The position numbers were made by a program, and so were the translations under genes. From the NCBI RefSeq assembly GCF_000148725.1, contig NZ_GL476304.1:92476-156475 (forward strand): a stretch of 64,000 bases of DNA, written 5' to 3'. The stretch comes from Roseibium sp. TrichSKD4. Its GTDB lineage: Bacteria; Pseudomonadota; Alphaproteobacteria; Rhizobiales; Stappiaceae. Numbering within the stretch: position 1 is the stretch's first letter; every line of letters begins with the position of its first letter. Of the stretch, positions 45,023 through 56,119 are shown piece after piece. The notes below the pieces were generated by a model. The model did no database searches, was not told the origin of the DNA, and saw only the letters and a list, made by a program, of their open reading frames with translations.

Positions 45023-46362
45023 GTGAAATATCTCCCCAATCCGGTTCGGTTAAAGCCAACGCAGGGTCCTCCATGGATTCTGCCAGTGACGCGGGGTTGA
45101 AGAAGAGCGTCCGCTCGCATATCGTAACCGCGTCACTGTTGGCGTTGATCGTGGCTGGCGGCATTGGTGGATGGGCTGCAAATGCCGAAATTTCAGGAGC
45201 TGTGGTCTCATCCGGAACTGTGGTTGTTGAGAGCAACACCAAACAGGTCCAGCATCAGGAAGGCGGGATCGTCAAGGAAATCCGGGTCCAAAATGGCGAT
45301 ACGGTGAAAGCAGGCGATTTGCTTATCCGGCTGGATGACACGGTGACACGAGCCAATCTTTCCGTCATCACCAAACAGCTCAGGGAACTAAGCGCACAAG
45401 AAGTACGTTTGGTGGCCGAACGTGACGGGCTTGACCGGATAGACTTTGGCGCAGATGTAGATGTAGGGCCCATCGAGCAGGGGCAGGTTGCGCTCATGGA
45501 AGCGCGCCGGGAAAGCGTCGTTGGTCGGAAAAACCAGATAGAAGAGCAAATTCGCCAATTCGACAAACAGATAGAAGGTCTAACAGCACAGCTTAAGGCG
45601 AAGGATGTTGAGATCAAGCTGCTGGACGAGGAGCTTTCCGACCTGTCTGACCTACTGGCCAAAAACCTTGTTTCCAAAAGCCGGGTTACAGGTTTGCGTC
45701 GTGAACGGGCGCGGCTGCAGGGTGAGTATGGCGAGTTTCTCTCTCAAATTGCGCGGTCTGAACAGGCGATCAGCGAACGTCGTGTTCAAATCCTGCAAAT
45801 CGAAGACAGCTATCGCGCAGAGGTGCTGGAACAACTGCAACAGGTCCGGTCCGAGATTGCTCGGTTGCAGGAGCAGCGGATCGGTGCTGAGGACCAGCTA
45901 ACCCGCGTTGATATTCGTGCGCCGCAAACAGGATATGTGCACCAATTGGCCGTTCACACCATCGACGGCGTGATTGCGCCCGGCGAAACCGTGATGGTGA
46001 TCGTGCCGCAAGAAGATCAGCTCCTGATCGAGACGCAGGTGCGCCCGGTCGATATTGACCAGTTGGGCACCGGCCAACAAGCAACGGTCCGTTTTCCGAG
46101 TTTTGATCAGCGGACCACACCAGAGTTGAAAGCCTCGCTATTGACCGTCTCTGCCGACCTGATCATGGATGAAAGAACCGGTACTGGTTACTACACTGCG
46201 CGGCTGCTTATTCCAGAAGAAGAACTGGCGAAACTGGGTGGTAAAGCACTTATACCGGGCATGCCGGTCGAAGCATTCATGAAAACGCAGGACCGCACGG
46301 TCTTAAGTTATCTCGTTAAACCTGTGACGGATCAAATCGCGCATGCCATGCGGGAGCGTTGA
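45019..46362 (+). CDS. Type I secretion membrane fusion protein (HlyD/PrtE family)
   Basis: 447-residue periplasmic adaptor. One N-terminal membrane anchor (about 30-52, VTASLLALIVAGGIGGWAA) is followed by a barrel-sandwich strand (GGIVKEIRVQNGDTVKAGDLLIRLDD), a long alpha-helical hairpin (about 120-290, with EEQIRQFDKQIEGLTAQLKA-like heptads), the returning lipoyl half (DIRAPQTGYVHQLAVHTIDGV) and a C-terminal beta domain. It should bridge the ATPase to an outer-membrane TolC-type channel. ATG 45019 overlaps the upstream stop by 4 bp and has GGGAGG upstream. Its end lies 9 bp from the convergent moeA. Confidence 0.92.
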   Translation: MSEISPQSGSVKANAGSSMDSASDAGLKKSVRSHIVTASLLALIVAGGIGGWAANAEISGAVVSSGTVVVESNTKQVQHQEGGIVKEIRVQNGDTVKAGDLLIRLDDTVTRANLSVITKQLRELSAQEVRLVAERDGLDRIDFGADVDVGPIEQGQVALMEARRESVVGRKNQIEEQIRQFDKQIEGLTAQLKAKDVEIKLLDEELSDLSDLLAKNLVSKSRVTGLRRERARLQGEYGEFLSQIARSEQAISERRVQILQIEDSYRAEVLEQLQQVRSEIARLQEQRIGAEDQLTRVDIRAPQTGYVHQLAVHTIDGVIAPGETVMVIVPQEDQLLIETQVRPVDIDQLGTGQQATVRFPSFDQRTTPELKASLLTVSADLIMDERTGTGYYTARLLIPEEELAKLGGKALIPGMPVEAFMKTQDRTVLSYLVKPVTDQIAHAMRER

Positions 46363-46371
46363 AGCGGGAGC

Positions 46372-47574
46372 TCAAAGCTTCAGGATTTTCACCTGATCAC
46401 CCGCTTTTACAGCTGGGGCATGAGGTGGCCGGATGATGAGTGCGCCGGAATGGGCCAGCAGCGCTAGCATTGAGCTGTCTTGTCGTTTGAACGGCGTTGC
46501 AACCAATTGGCCGTTGTTATCGGTTTCCAGTTTGGCCCGAATATAATCTTGGCGCCGGTCGTTTTCCCCGAGGTCCGCGCCAAGAACAGCGGTGGTTTCC
46601 TCGCTCAGACGGCTTTCACCAAGCATGGCAGCCAGAAGCGGTTTCAAGAACAATAACCCGCAGACGAGACTGGAAACCGGATTGCCCGGCAGACCCAACA
46701 CTTTGATGTCGCCCAAACGGCCCGCCATCAATGGCTTTCCCGGACGCATGGCAATGCGCCAGAACGCAAGGTCCATACCCTGTTCGCCGAGTACGTCCTG
46801 GACCAGATCATGGTCGCCAACAGATGCACCGCCAAGCGTGATGAGGACATCTACCTTGGAATCTATTGCTCGTGCCACATAGTTGGCCATAGCTTTGGGG
46901 TAATCCGGGGAAATGCCGAGATCAAGCGGGATACCACCGCAATCTTCAACCAGCCCGGCAATCCCGGCATGATTGGAAGCAATGATTTGATCGGGGCCCG
47001 GTTCACCGCCCGGGCGAACCAGTTCGTCGCCAGTCGCCAGCACTGCCACAACGGGCTTCCGAACAACGGGAAGGACCGCATGATTCATGGCCGCAGCCAA
47101 GGCAAGATCGCGGTAGTTGAGGGTCTTCCCGACTTTGATCAGAGTATCGCCCAAACTGAAATCAAGACCCGCGGCACGAACGAAGCGGCCTTTGGTTGGC
47201 GCTTCCACCACTCGGACTTGGTTTTCAGTGCGCTCGGCGTTTTCCTGAATGAGTATTGTGTCGGCACCTTCCGGAACCGGCGCTCCGGTGAAGATACGAA
47301 CCGCTTCTCCTGTGCCGACAGCGCCTTGAAATGCATGACCGGCGGGAGCTTCGCCAATCACCGTCAGCCGAACATCGGGCTTGGCGGCGTCTTCATGCCG
47401 AACAGCATAACCATCCATGGCAGAGGCTGCAAAGGGGGGCTGGGTCAGTTTGGAAACGAGGTCTTGTGCGAGCTTCCGGCCGTTGGCCTCCTCCAGAGGC
47501 ACCCATTCGCACTCTCTGGGAAGAATGTCATCCAGCAAGGCGAGAAGCGCGTCATCGACCGGCATCAAGCTCAT
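46372..47574 (-). CDS. moeA: Molybdopterin molybdenumtransferase
   Basis: 400-residue enzyme that inserts molybdate into adenylylated molybdopterin. Signatures: PFAASAMDGYAV (about 62), EAPAGHAF, IFTGAPVPEGADTILIQE, VLATGDELV, ITLGGASVGDHDLV, GKPLMAGRLG and GLPGNPVSSLVC. I start at ATG 47574 (MSLMPVDDALLAL), one base after the moaC stop; the frame is open 49 codons upstream but overlaps moaC. Last gene of the minus-strand ppiD-trpD-trpC-moaC-moeA set. It serves all Mo enzymes, including the neighbouring cox proteins. Confidence 0.95.
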   Translation of the reverse strand: MSLMPVDDALLALLDDILPRECEWVPLEEANGRKLAQDLVSKLTQPPFAASAMDGYAVRHEDAAKPDVRLTVIGEAPAGHAFQGAVGTGEAVRIFTGAPVPEGADTILIQENAERTENQVRVVEAPTKGRFVRAAGLDFSLGDTLIKVGKTLNYRDLALAAAMNHAVLPVVRKPVVAVLATGDELVRPGGEPGPDQIIASNHAGIAGLVEDCGGIPLDLGISPDYPKAMANYVARAIDSKVDVLITLGGASVGDHDLVQDVLGEQGMDLAFWRIAMRPGKPLMAGRLGDIKVLGLPGNPVSSLVCGLLFLKPLLAAMLGESRLSEETTAVLGADLGENDRRQDYIRAKLETDNNGQLVATPFKRQDSSMLALLAHSGALIIRPPHAPAVKAGDQVKILKL

Positions 47575-47575
47575 A

Positions 47576-48091
47576 TCAGGTTCCAACACCCGGTTTGGGA
47601 CTGCTGTCATCCTTGTGCCAATGGCCGAACTTGCCGCCTTTTTTCTCAACAAGGCGAATTTCACCGATTTCCATAAATCGATCGACGGCTTTCGCCATAT
47701 CGTAAACGGTGAGACAGGCAATAGAGCAAGCGGTCAGTGCTTCCATTTCAACGCCGGTTTGCCCGCTCACCTTTGTGGTGGCCAAAACGCGAATGCCCGG
47801 CAATTGCTCATCTACTTCAAGATCAATTGAGACCTTGGAGAGCATCAAAGGGTGGCACAGCGGGATTAATTCATGGGTCTTTTTGGCCGCCATGATCCCG
47901 GCAAGGCGAGCGGTTCCAAGGACGTCGCCCTTTTTGGCATTACCGGACTGAATGAGTTCAAGGGTTTCCGGCAACATCCGGATGCGGCCTTCGGCTGTCG
48001 CTGTGCGAGAGGTGACCTCCTTTTCCGACACATCGACCATATTGGCCGCGCCGCTCGCATCGATATGGGTCAGGCTCGGATCGGCACTCAT
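47576..48091 (-). CDS. moaC: Cyclic pyranopterin monophosphate synthase
   Basis: 171-residue enzyme that makes cyclic pyranopterin monophosphate in molybdenum cofactor synthesis, acting after MoaA. Signatures: [25 protein letters not shown] at the N-terminus, [24 protein letters not shown], and [24 protein letters not shown] with KKGGKFGH at the C-terminus. Length is somewhat above the usual 160. It lies 4 bp after trpC and 1 bp before moeA. Confidence 0.96.
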   Translation of the reverse strand: MSADPSLTHIDASGAANMVDVSEKEVTSRTATAEGRIRMLPETLELIQSGNAKKGDVLGTARLAGIMAAKKTHELIPLCHPLMLSKVSIDLEVDEQLPGIRVLATTKVSGQTGVEMEALTACSIACLTVYDMAKAVDRFMEIGEIRLVEKKGGKFGHWHKDDSSPKPGVGT

Positions 48092-48095
48092 AGGG

Positions 48096-48908
48096 CTATT
48101 CCGCTGCAGCTGTGGTCTGCTTGGTTAAAAGCGAGCGTGTCGCCGTTTCAACATCGGCCTGTCGCATCAAGCTCTCGCCAATCAGGAATGTTGAGATGCC
48201 TACTTTTGTCATTCGGTGAAGATCAGTTGGTGTGAAGAGACCAGATTCGCCGACGATAATTCGCTCGGCTGGAATTTGCGGTGCCAACTGTTCGCTTGTT
48301 TCGAGCTTCGTCTCAAACGTCTTCAAATTGCGATTGTTTATGCCAAGCAGCGGAGACGTGAGCTTGAGTGCCCGTTCCAGCTCCTCCGCATTGTGGACTT
48401 CCAGTAGGACATCCATTCCAAGGCCAAAAGCGGTGTCCTCAAGGGCCTTTGCAGTGGCATCATCAACAGCTGCAAGAATAATCAAAATGCAGTCCGCACC
48501 CCATGCCCGGGCCTCGTACACCTGATAGGTGTCATAAAGGAAGTCCTTGCGCAGCGCAGGCAGGGAAACCGCATTTTTGGCAGCGCCAAGGAACTCCGGT
48601 TTGCCTTGAAAAGATGGCGTATCCGTCAAGACAGACAGACACGCAGCACCACCAGCTTCATAGGCCTTGGCCAAGGCGGGCGGGTCGAAATATTCGCGGA
48701 TCAAGCCTTTGGAAGGGCTCGCCTTTTTAATCTCGGCGATCAGCGCATAATCGCCCGCCGCCAATTTGGTCTCGATCGCTTTCTTGAAACCCCGGCAAGG
48801 CGCAACATCGGCGATTTGTGCCTTTAACTCATCAAGCGAAACAGCAGCTTTCGCCGCCGCGATCTCTTCCCGCTTATAAGCTTCGATTTTCTGGAGAATG
48901 TCTGCCAT
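48096..48908 (-). CDS. trpC: Indole-3-glycerol phosphate synthase
   Basis: 270-residue TIM-barrel enzyme of tryptophan synthesis, converting CdRP to indole-3-glycerol phosphate. Signatures: [21 protein letters not shown] (catalytic Lys), [47 protein letters not shown] and [12 protein letters not shown]. Stand-alone form, not fused to TrpF. It follows trpD after 3 bp, so both are co-translated. Confidence 0.96.
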   Translation of the reverse strand: MADILQKIEAYKREEIAAAKAAVSLDELKAQIADVAPCRGFKKAIETKLAAGDYALIAEIKKASPSKGLIREYFDPPALAKAYEAGGAACLSVLTDTPSFQGKPEFLGAAKNAVSLPALRKDFLYDTYQVYEARAWGADCILIILAAVDDATAKALEDTAFGLGMDVLLEVHNAEELERALKLTSPLLGINNRNLKTFETKLETSEQLAPQIPAERIIVGESGLFTPTDLHRMTKVGISTFLIGESLMRQADVETATRSLLTKQTTAAAE

Positions 48909-48911
48909 TTC

Positions 48912-49925
48912 TTATCCGTTCGAGATCGCAACGAGGCGCGCCAGATGATCAGCAGCAGCGCCTGTGTCAATTGCATTTGCGGCCTGCTCGACTCCGGCTT
49001 TCAGGTCGTCGACTTCACCAGCAACGATGAGGGAGGCTGCTGCATTTAACAGAACAACGTCCCGGTAGGCGTTTTTTTCACCCGCCAGAACCTTTTTAAG
49101 AGCTGCAGCATTTTCAGCCGGTTGGCCACCTTTAAGGTCTGCCAGGGTAGCACGCGGCAAGCCAACGGCTTCCGGGCTCACTTCAAACGACCGCATCTCG
49201 CCATCTTTCACTTCGGTTACGAAGGAAGGGCCGGTGGTTGTGATCTCGTCCATTCCATCAGAACCATGAACAACCCAAACATGTTCGGAGCCGAGGTTTT
49301 TCAGGGCTTCTGCAACAGGGTCGATCCACTTCTTGGCAAAGACGCCAACCATCTGTCGCTTAACACCTGCCGGGTTGGAAAGTGGACCAAGAAGATTGAA
49401 AATCGTTCGGGTTCCAAGTTCCATGCGGGTTGGGCCAACATGCTTCATGGCCGCGTGATGAAGCGGTGCAAACATGAAGCCGATTCCGGCACCTTCAATA
49501 CACTCGGCGATCTTTTCAGGCCCGATATCAATGTTGATGCCGAGTTCAGAAAGAGCTTCTGCAGAGCCAGATTTGGAAGACAGCGACCTGTTGCCGTGCT
49601 TGGCAACCGGTACACCACAGCCAGCGACAACAATCGCCGTGCAAGTGGAAATGTTGTAGCTGCCGGAATTGTCCCCCCCAGTGCCGACAATATCGATGGC
49701 GTTAGCAGGGGCGGAGACCGGCAACATTTTGGAGCGCATGGTTGCAACTGCGCCGGTCACTTCGTCAACGGTTTCTCCGCGAACCCGAAGCGCCATTAGA
49801 AATCCACCGAGTTGCGATGGTGTCGCTGAGCCAGACAAGATGATGTCAAATGCCGCGCGGGCTTCCTGCTCATTCAAGCTGTGCCCGTCGGCAACTCTGG
49901 CAATCGTGTCTTTAAAGGTGGTCAT
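48912..49925 (-). CDS. trpD: Anthranilate phosphoribosyltransferase
   Basis: 337-residue enzyme that joins anthranilate to PRPP. Signatures: [18 protein letters not shown] (PRPP loop, about 80), [58 protein letters not shown]-type region with [13 protein letters not shown], and [17 protein letters not shown]. Length is typical. It follows the ppiD-like gene after 23 bp; no attenuator-like leader was seen in front. Confidence 0.96.
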   Translation of the reverse strand: MTTFKDTIARVADGHSLNEQEARAAFDIILSGSATPSQLGGFLMALRVRGETVDEVTGAVATMRSKMLPVSAPANAIDIVGTGGDNSGSYNISTCTAIVVAGCGVPVAKHGNRSLSSKSGSAEALSELGINIDIGPEKIAECIEGAGIGFMFAPLHHAAMKHVGPTRMELGTRTIFNLLGPLSNPAGVKRQMVGVFAKKWIDPVAEALKNLGSEHVWVVHGSDGMDEITTTGPSFVTEVKDGEMRSFEVSPEAVGLPRATLADLKGGQPAENAAALKKVLAGEKNAYRDVVLLNAAASLIVAGEVDDLKAGVEQAANAIDTGAAADHLARLVAISNG

Positions 49926-49948
49926 CAGCGATACCGCGCACTCGTTGG

Positions 49949-51856
49949 TTACTGTGTTTGGCCAGACTGGTTGGAAAGACCAAGCACCAGCGCCACCGCG
50001 CCGTCATTGATCTCAACACCAGCGCGTTCCTCAATGCCGGAAACATACTGGCTAAGAAGGCTGTCCTGCATTTGGTTCGCCAACTGCATACCAAGTGCCT
50101 GAATGCCTTGTTCCTCGGCAAAGAAGGCTGGTATGTTGACCTTATTGACCTTTGCCACAACGCGGGCAGCAGAATCTGCCGCTTCTACAGCTGCAACAAG
50201 GCCTTCCGGTCCTGCAAATAGCTGCGTCAAACCATTACGACTAACCGCAAGGGACGTTGCTGTCCGTTTGACACCATCGTTGGTCTGAACAGTAAGGCCT
50301 GCAGTTTCGGCCAGCGCTTGCATGGTCTCGCCATTTTTGACGCGCTCGGCATAGTCATCAGCCATGTTTTCTAGGCGCTTTGCCAATTCGGCTTCTTTCC
50401 AGGCGTCGATCACCTTCTGGGTCACTTCGTCAAGCGTGCGCTCGCGAGCCGGAATAACCTCAGAAACTTCGTACCAGAGGAAACCACGATTACCGAGTTG
50501 AACCGGGTCATTTTCAACGCCTACGTCGGAAGAAAATACGCCGGAAATCAGCTCTACGGCATCCGGAAGGGAGACAGAATTCTCATCAAGCCCTTTTCCT
50601 GCGTGGTCAAACGCGTCAGGCATAGTCGTGGTCAGTTGAAGACGTTCGGCGACCTCTGCCAGCAAATCACCGCCAGCACGGGCATCTTCGATTTCATCGA
50701 GAAGATCGAGAACTTCACGCTCTGCCTGTTCTGCAGCAAGCAGAGCCTTGATATCAGCTTTTACATCATCAAATGGCTGAGTGGCCTCAGGCTGGATTTC
50801 AAGCACATTCACAATCGCAGTCGAAAAGCGACCATCGACCGGTTCACTGGTGCCACCGACAGAAAGTGAAAACGCAGCTTCTCCAACGGCTGTGTCCAGA
50901 AAATCTTCCTGAGCCATTAGGCCGAGATTGACGTCGTTGTCTGAAAGATTGCGCTCCGCCATCAACTCTTCAAACGTCGTACCATCGGAAAGCCGCTGAG
51001 AGGCTTCCGCAGCTTCAGCCGGGTCTTGAAACACGATCTGGCGGGCCCGGCGCTTCTCAGCCTCGAAATAACGTGACTTGTCGCGCTCGTATTCGTCAAG
51101 AGCCATGTCGTCGGAAATGTCTTCCGGACGAGCCAAGGCTTCTGGTGTCAGTTCAAGAAGCGTCACTTTCCGATATTCAGGAGCACGAAACGCGACCTTG
51201 TTTTCCTCAAAGTAGGCTTCCAGTGCGGCTTGATCTGGATCTTCAATCTCACCAACCTGCTCAGCAGTCAGAACGATCAGGCTGATATCGCGTGTTTCGT
51301 TCTCATAGGCGTTGAGCACTTCCAGATATGCTGTCGGGGCTGGCATATCGCCGGAAACGGCTTGAGCAATTTGCTGGCGCTCGGCGAATTCACGTTGCTG
51401 AATGACATATTCGTCTTCGCTCATACCGATGTTGCGCAACACCTGAGCGAGAAGCGCGCGGTCATACCCGCCGCCAGCACGCCGGAAATTGGGGTCATTT
51501 TGAATGATCCCGGCCAAATGGTCATCCGAAATGCCAAGATTTAATTCGCGGCCGGTCTCATTCAGGGCGGCTTCGGCAATCATCCGACCAAGGGTTTGCT
51601 GTGGAATCCCGAACTGGGCACCCTCAGTCGTTGAAAGCGGGCGACCCAACTGGCGGCCAAAGCGATTGAGATCCTGTCGATAGGCCCGATCAAAGGCAAC
51701 GGTGGCGATTTCCGTTTCGCCGACCTTTGCGACCGTATTTTGTCCGAATCCGGAAAACACGTCCGCAACGCCCCAAACGGCGAAGCTGAAGACCAAAAGG
51801 GCAATGAATATCTTGGCAACCCAGGTGCCGGCGCCCTTGCGCAGCGCGTCGAGCAT
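49949..51856 (-). CDS. PpiD/SurA-type peptidylprolyl isomerase
   Basis: 635-residue membrane-anchored periplasmic foldase. A single N-terminal membrane helix ([23 protein letters not shown]) is followed by a SurA-N-like chaperone region (about 45-190; [18 protein letters not shown]), a parvulin domain at about 250-370 ([25 protein letters not shown]-like [26 protein letters not shown]), and further helical/SurA-like parts. It assists folding of exported and outer-membrane proteins. First gene of the minus-strand operon with trpDC-moaC-moeA, a placement conserved in rhizobia. Confidence 0.92.
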   Translation of the reverse strand: MLDALRKGAGTWVAKIFIALLVFSFAVWGVADVFSGFGQNTVAKVGETEIATVAFDRAYRQDLNRFGRQLGRPLSTTEGAQFGIPQQTLGRMIAEAALNETGRELNLGISDDHLAGIIQNDPNFRRAGGGYDRALLAQVLRNIGMSEDEYVIQQREFAERQQIAQAVSGDMPAPTAYLEVLNAYENETRDISLIVLTAEQVGEIEDPDQAALEAYFEENKVAFRAPEYRKVTLLELTPEALARPEDISDDMALDEYERDKSRYFEAEKRRARQIVFQDPAEAAEASQRLSDGTTFEELMAERNLSDNDVNLGLMAQEDFLDTAVGEAAFSLSVGGTSEPVDGRFSTAIVNVLEIQPEATQPFDDVKADIKALLAAEQAEREVLDLLDEIEDARAGGDLLAEVAERLQLTTTMPDAFDHAGKGLDENSVSLPDAVELISGVFSSDVGVENDPVQLGNRGFLWYEVSEVIPARERTLDEVTQKVIDAWKEAELAKRLENMADDYAERVKNGETMQALAETAGLTVQTNDGVKRTATSLAVSRNGLTQLFAGPEGLVAAVEAADSAARVVAKVNKVNIPAFFAEEQGIQALGMQLANQMQDSLLSQYVSGIEERAGVEINDGAVALVLGLSNQSGQTQ

Positions 51857-52085
51857 GTTTTCTCCCGTCGTTCTTTTTCTATCGGGCCTCAGGGTCGGCG
51901 CAACTTGCAGCCGGGCCTTGCCACTATTGGCAGGGCGCGCGGATCATAATGAGCATGGGGCAGGGGGGCAAGTGACAGAACAAGAAACTCTTTTCAGCAA
52001 TTGCAACATGTGGAATTGAAACCTTCTCTTAGTTTTGCTCTAACCTCTGCCTTGTGAGTTTTTATGAGCTGGGATGAAGCGGGCA

Positions 52086-52844
52086 ATGAGCGCAAATATC
52101 AAACCTTTGGTGGCTGGAAACTGGAAAATGAACGGGCTGAAAGCAGCGCTCAGTGAGTTCACCAAAATGTCGGAAGGCGTGACCCAAGATGTTTCGGCCA
52201 AGGTCGACACGATGATTTGCCCGCCCGCCACCTTGATATTTCCAATGGTAGAACTCGCGCAGAACGGATCAATTTCTGTCGGTGCGCAGGATTGTCATAT
52301 GGCCGAAAAAGGCGCGCATACCGGGTGTTTGTCAGCGCAAATGCTCGCTGACGCAGGCGCTAGTGCCATTATTGTCGGTCATTCTGAACGACGCGCCGAT
52401 CAGGGTGAAACAGATGATATGGTACGCGCCAAGGCCGAAGCAGCTTGGTCCGTGGGGGCAACAGCCATCATTTGCGTTGGTGAAACGGAAGCTGAACGAA
52501 AGGCCGGCGAGGCGGTGAAAGTGGTTGCTGGTCAATTGGCAGGCTCGGTTCCTGATGGGGCCAATGCTACCAACACCGTGATTGCGTACGAACCGGTTTG
52601 GGCGATTGGTACAGGATTGACGCCAACTGCTGAAGATGTCGCCGATATGCATTCAGCTATCCGAGCTAAACTTGTGGATCGTTTTGGTGAGGCGGCAAAT
52701 CAAGTTCGCATTTTGTACGGCGGCTCCGTGAAGCCCAGCAACGCAGCGGAGTTGATGGCTGTTGAGAACGTCAATGGGGCGCTCGTCGGGGGCGCAAGCC
52801 TTAAGGCCGAGGACTTCCTCGGCATCTTGGCGGCCTATAAATAG
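52086..52844 (+). CDS. tpiA: Triosephosphate isomerase
   Basis: 252-residue TIM-barrel enzyme interconverting dihydroxyacetone phosphate and glyceraldehyde 3-phosphate. Signatures: [10 protein letters not shown] (Lys near 13), IIVGHSERR (catalytic His near 98), [11 protein letters not shown] (catalytic Glu near 169; this is [10 protein letters not shown]), [12 protein letters not shown] and [15 protein letters not shown] choose ATG 52086 (MSANIKPL) by comparison with the family; ATG 52074 is in frame and possible. Divergent from the ppiD operon. Confidence 0.95.
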   Translation: MSANIKPLVAGNWKMNGLKAALSEFTKMSEGVTQDVSAKVDTMICPPATLIFPMVELAQNGSISVGAQDCHMAEKGAHTGCLSAQMLADAGASAIIVGHSERRADQGETDDMVRAKAEAAWSVGATAIICVGETEAERKAGEAVKVVAGQLAGSVPDGANATNTVIAYEPVWAIGTGLTPTAEDVADMHSAIRAKLVDRFGEAANQVRILYGGSVKPSNAAELMAVENVNGALVGGASLKAEDFLGILAAYK

Positions 52845-52948
52845 GCGTTCTTGCATCTGCCTTTCAGAAAACACATATGGAAGGGTGGTCAGGCGCGCTG
52901 GACTGGTGTAGAAGGCCGCAAACTTTCAGCAACTAGATATGGTATTCC

Positions 52949-53323
52949 ATGGAAACCGTAGTCATCGTCATTCATCTGATGATCGTCCTCGCGCTTGTGC
53001 TTGTGGTGCTTCTGCAGCGCTCTGAAGGCGGCGCGCTGGGTATCGGCGGCGGCGGCGGCGGCGGCATGATGTCCGCACGCGGCACCGCAAACGTCTTGAC
53101 CCGTGCAACCGCAATTTTGGCCGTTGCGTTCTTCATCACATCTTTGAGCCTTAGCCTGATTGCAAAGAACGAAGACCGTCCGTCTTCGATCCTTGATGCG
53201 ACAAGCCCGGCCGCTAGCGATAGCGCGCCCACAACGGCTGACGGCGAATCAGGTGGTGGAATTCTCGATGCTCTGAAAGAGCAAAGTCAGCCGTCTGGCC
53301 CTCAGGTTCCCGCCGCGCAGTAA
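52949..53323 (+). CDS. secG: Preprotein translocase subunit SecG
   Basis: 124-residue membrane protein of the SecYEG channel with two hydrophobic helices (about 3-20, VVIVIHLMIVLALVLVVLLQ, and about 52-72, TAILAVAFFITSLSLSLIA). The glycine-rich loop (GIGGGGGGGMMSARG) between the helices comes from a GGC repeat in the DNA. The C-terminal tail is Ala/Ser/Pro-rich. Placement between tpiA and pyrG is the conserved rhizobial order. Confidence 0.93.
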   Translation: METVVIVIHLMIVLALVLVVLLQRSEGGALGIGGGGGGGMMSARGTANVLTRATAILAVAFFITSLSLSLIAKNEDRPSSILDATSPAASDSAPTTADGESGGGILDALKEQSQPSGPQVPAAQ

Positions 53324-53362
53324 CATGCGCCAGCGGACTTCAACTTAAACGCACAAAAAATA

Positions 53363-53394
53363 TGCCCTGCAGGCACCTCGCAGGGCACTTTTCT
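53363..53394 (+). terminator. Rho-independent terminator of secG
   Basis: Perfect 8-bp stem TGCCCTGC (53363-53370) / GCAGGGCA (53380-53387) followed by CTTTTCTT. It separates secG from pyrG. Confidence 0.8.
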
Positions 53395-53428
53395 TGTTCC
53401 TAATGAAAACTCCCGAGTGGTCAGATGA

Positions 53429-55084
<1,656 letters not shown>

Positions 55085-55127
55085 AGGCGGCTTCTCCAAT
55101 GAACTGGTAGGGATGAGGCGAGGCAGG

Positions 55128-55946
55128 ATGGCTCGAGGACTGGATCACATTGTTCAAGTCGTCAAGGATTTGGACAAGACGGCGGAAGCTTACGAGGAGC
55201 TTGGGTTCACTGTCACGCCGACCAATCATCATGATTGGGGGACGTCTAACCGTCTGGTTCAACTCGACGGATTTTTCATTGAAATCCTGGCTGTTCGTGA
55301 TGAGAGCCTGATAGCAGAGCACGCAAATACCAGCTTTTCTTTCGGTGCCTATAATCGCAACTTTCTGAGAAAGCGCGAAGGCGCGGCGATGCTGGTACTG
55401 GACAGCAAAAACCCGGTTCAGGATCAAGCCGACTTTAAACGATTGGGCCTGACGACCTATGATCCGTTTTCTTTTGAGCGCATTGCCAACCTGAAAGATG
55501 GATCGACTGCCAAGGTAGGCTTCGACCTGACCTTTACATCCACCGACATCGCACCGGCACTTGGCTTTTTCACCTGTCACAACAGGTATCCGGATACGTT
55601 TTGGCGCACGGAGTTTCAAACGCATCCCAATGGTGCAAAATCCATCGAGGAAATCGTCTTTGTTGCGGATGACCCTTCAGACCTCCATGAATTTTTGGGC
55701 GGGTTCACCGGACAGAGATTGATGCGGGCGACCAGTCTGGGACTGGAGATGAAAACAGCGCGTGGCACAATCCGCGTTCTTACAGCTGCTGCATATCAAG
55801 GCCTCTATTCCGCTGACGCACCTGAGCTGGACCTGTCAAGCGGTCCGCAAATTGCCGCTATGAGAATCGGGGGTTTGCCCAATGCCGAGATTTCCGAAGA
55901 ATCGAATGCCATGATCGGTGGGATGCGAATCCTCCTCACGAAGTGA
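55128..55946 (+). CDS. VOC-superfamily (glyoxalase-like) protein
   Basis: 272 residues with an N-terminal glyoxalase-like domain (GLDHIVQVVKDLDKTAEAYEELGF, then WGTSNRLVQLDGFFIEIL) and a less conserved second half (VGFDLTFTSTDIAPALGFFTCHNRYPDTFW), together one paired VOC module. His in DHIV and Glu in FFIEIL are potential metal ligands. Either ATG 55128 or ATG 55113 can be the start. Similar genes often sit next to pyrG in rhizobia. The substrate is unknown. Confidence 0.83.
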   Translation: MARGLDHIVQVVKDLDKTAEAYEELGFTVTPTNHHDWGTSNRLVQLDGFFIEILAVRDESLIAEHANTSFSFGAYNRNFLRKREGAAMLVLDSKNPVQDQADFKRLGLTTYDPFSFERIANLKDGSTAKVGFDLTFTSTDIAPALGFFTCHNRYPDTFWRTEFQTHPNGAKSIEEIVFVADDPSDLHEFLGGFTGQRLMRATSLGLEMKTARGTIRVLTAAAYQGLYSADAPELDLSSGPQIAAMRIGGLPNAEISEESNAMIGGMRILLTK

Positions 55947-56072
55947 TCTCGCGGTCCATGATTATCTGTTCCAAAAATGCGACAGTTATTGTGCGCTGAC
56001 GAAAAGTACTGTCAAACGTGCAAGGCAACACTTGTGATTTTGAACAGATAAAGGGTAGGGTTGCGGCACGAA

Positions 56073-56090
56073 GGCAGCTATTTCGCTGCC
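56073..56090 (+). promoter_or_regulatory. Hairpin upstream of the RND efflux operon
   Basis: GGCAGC (56073-56078) and GCTGCC (56085-56090) form a short perfect dyad with a 6-bp spacer, 29 bp before the adaptor start. It has no T-run, so an operator or leader hairpin is more likely than a terminator. Confidence 0.3.
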
Positions 56091-56119
56091 AGCATTATTT
56101 CGTCGGAGCTTCCCCCTCG

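Noticed and set aside
46810-47676. 288-residue open frame opposite moeA
   Set aside because: Antisense shadow; the minus-strand moeA has all family motifs and normal length.
53049-53065. GGC triplet run in secG as a slippage-prone tract
   Set aside because: It encodes the glycine-rich loop normal for SecG in this group; no evidence of frameshifting.
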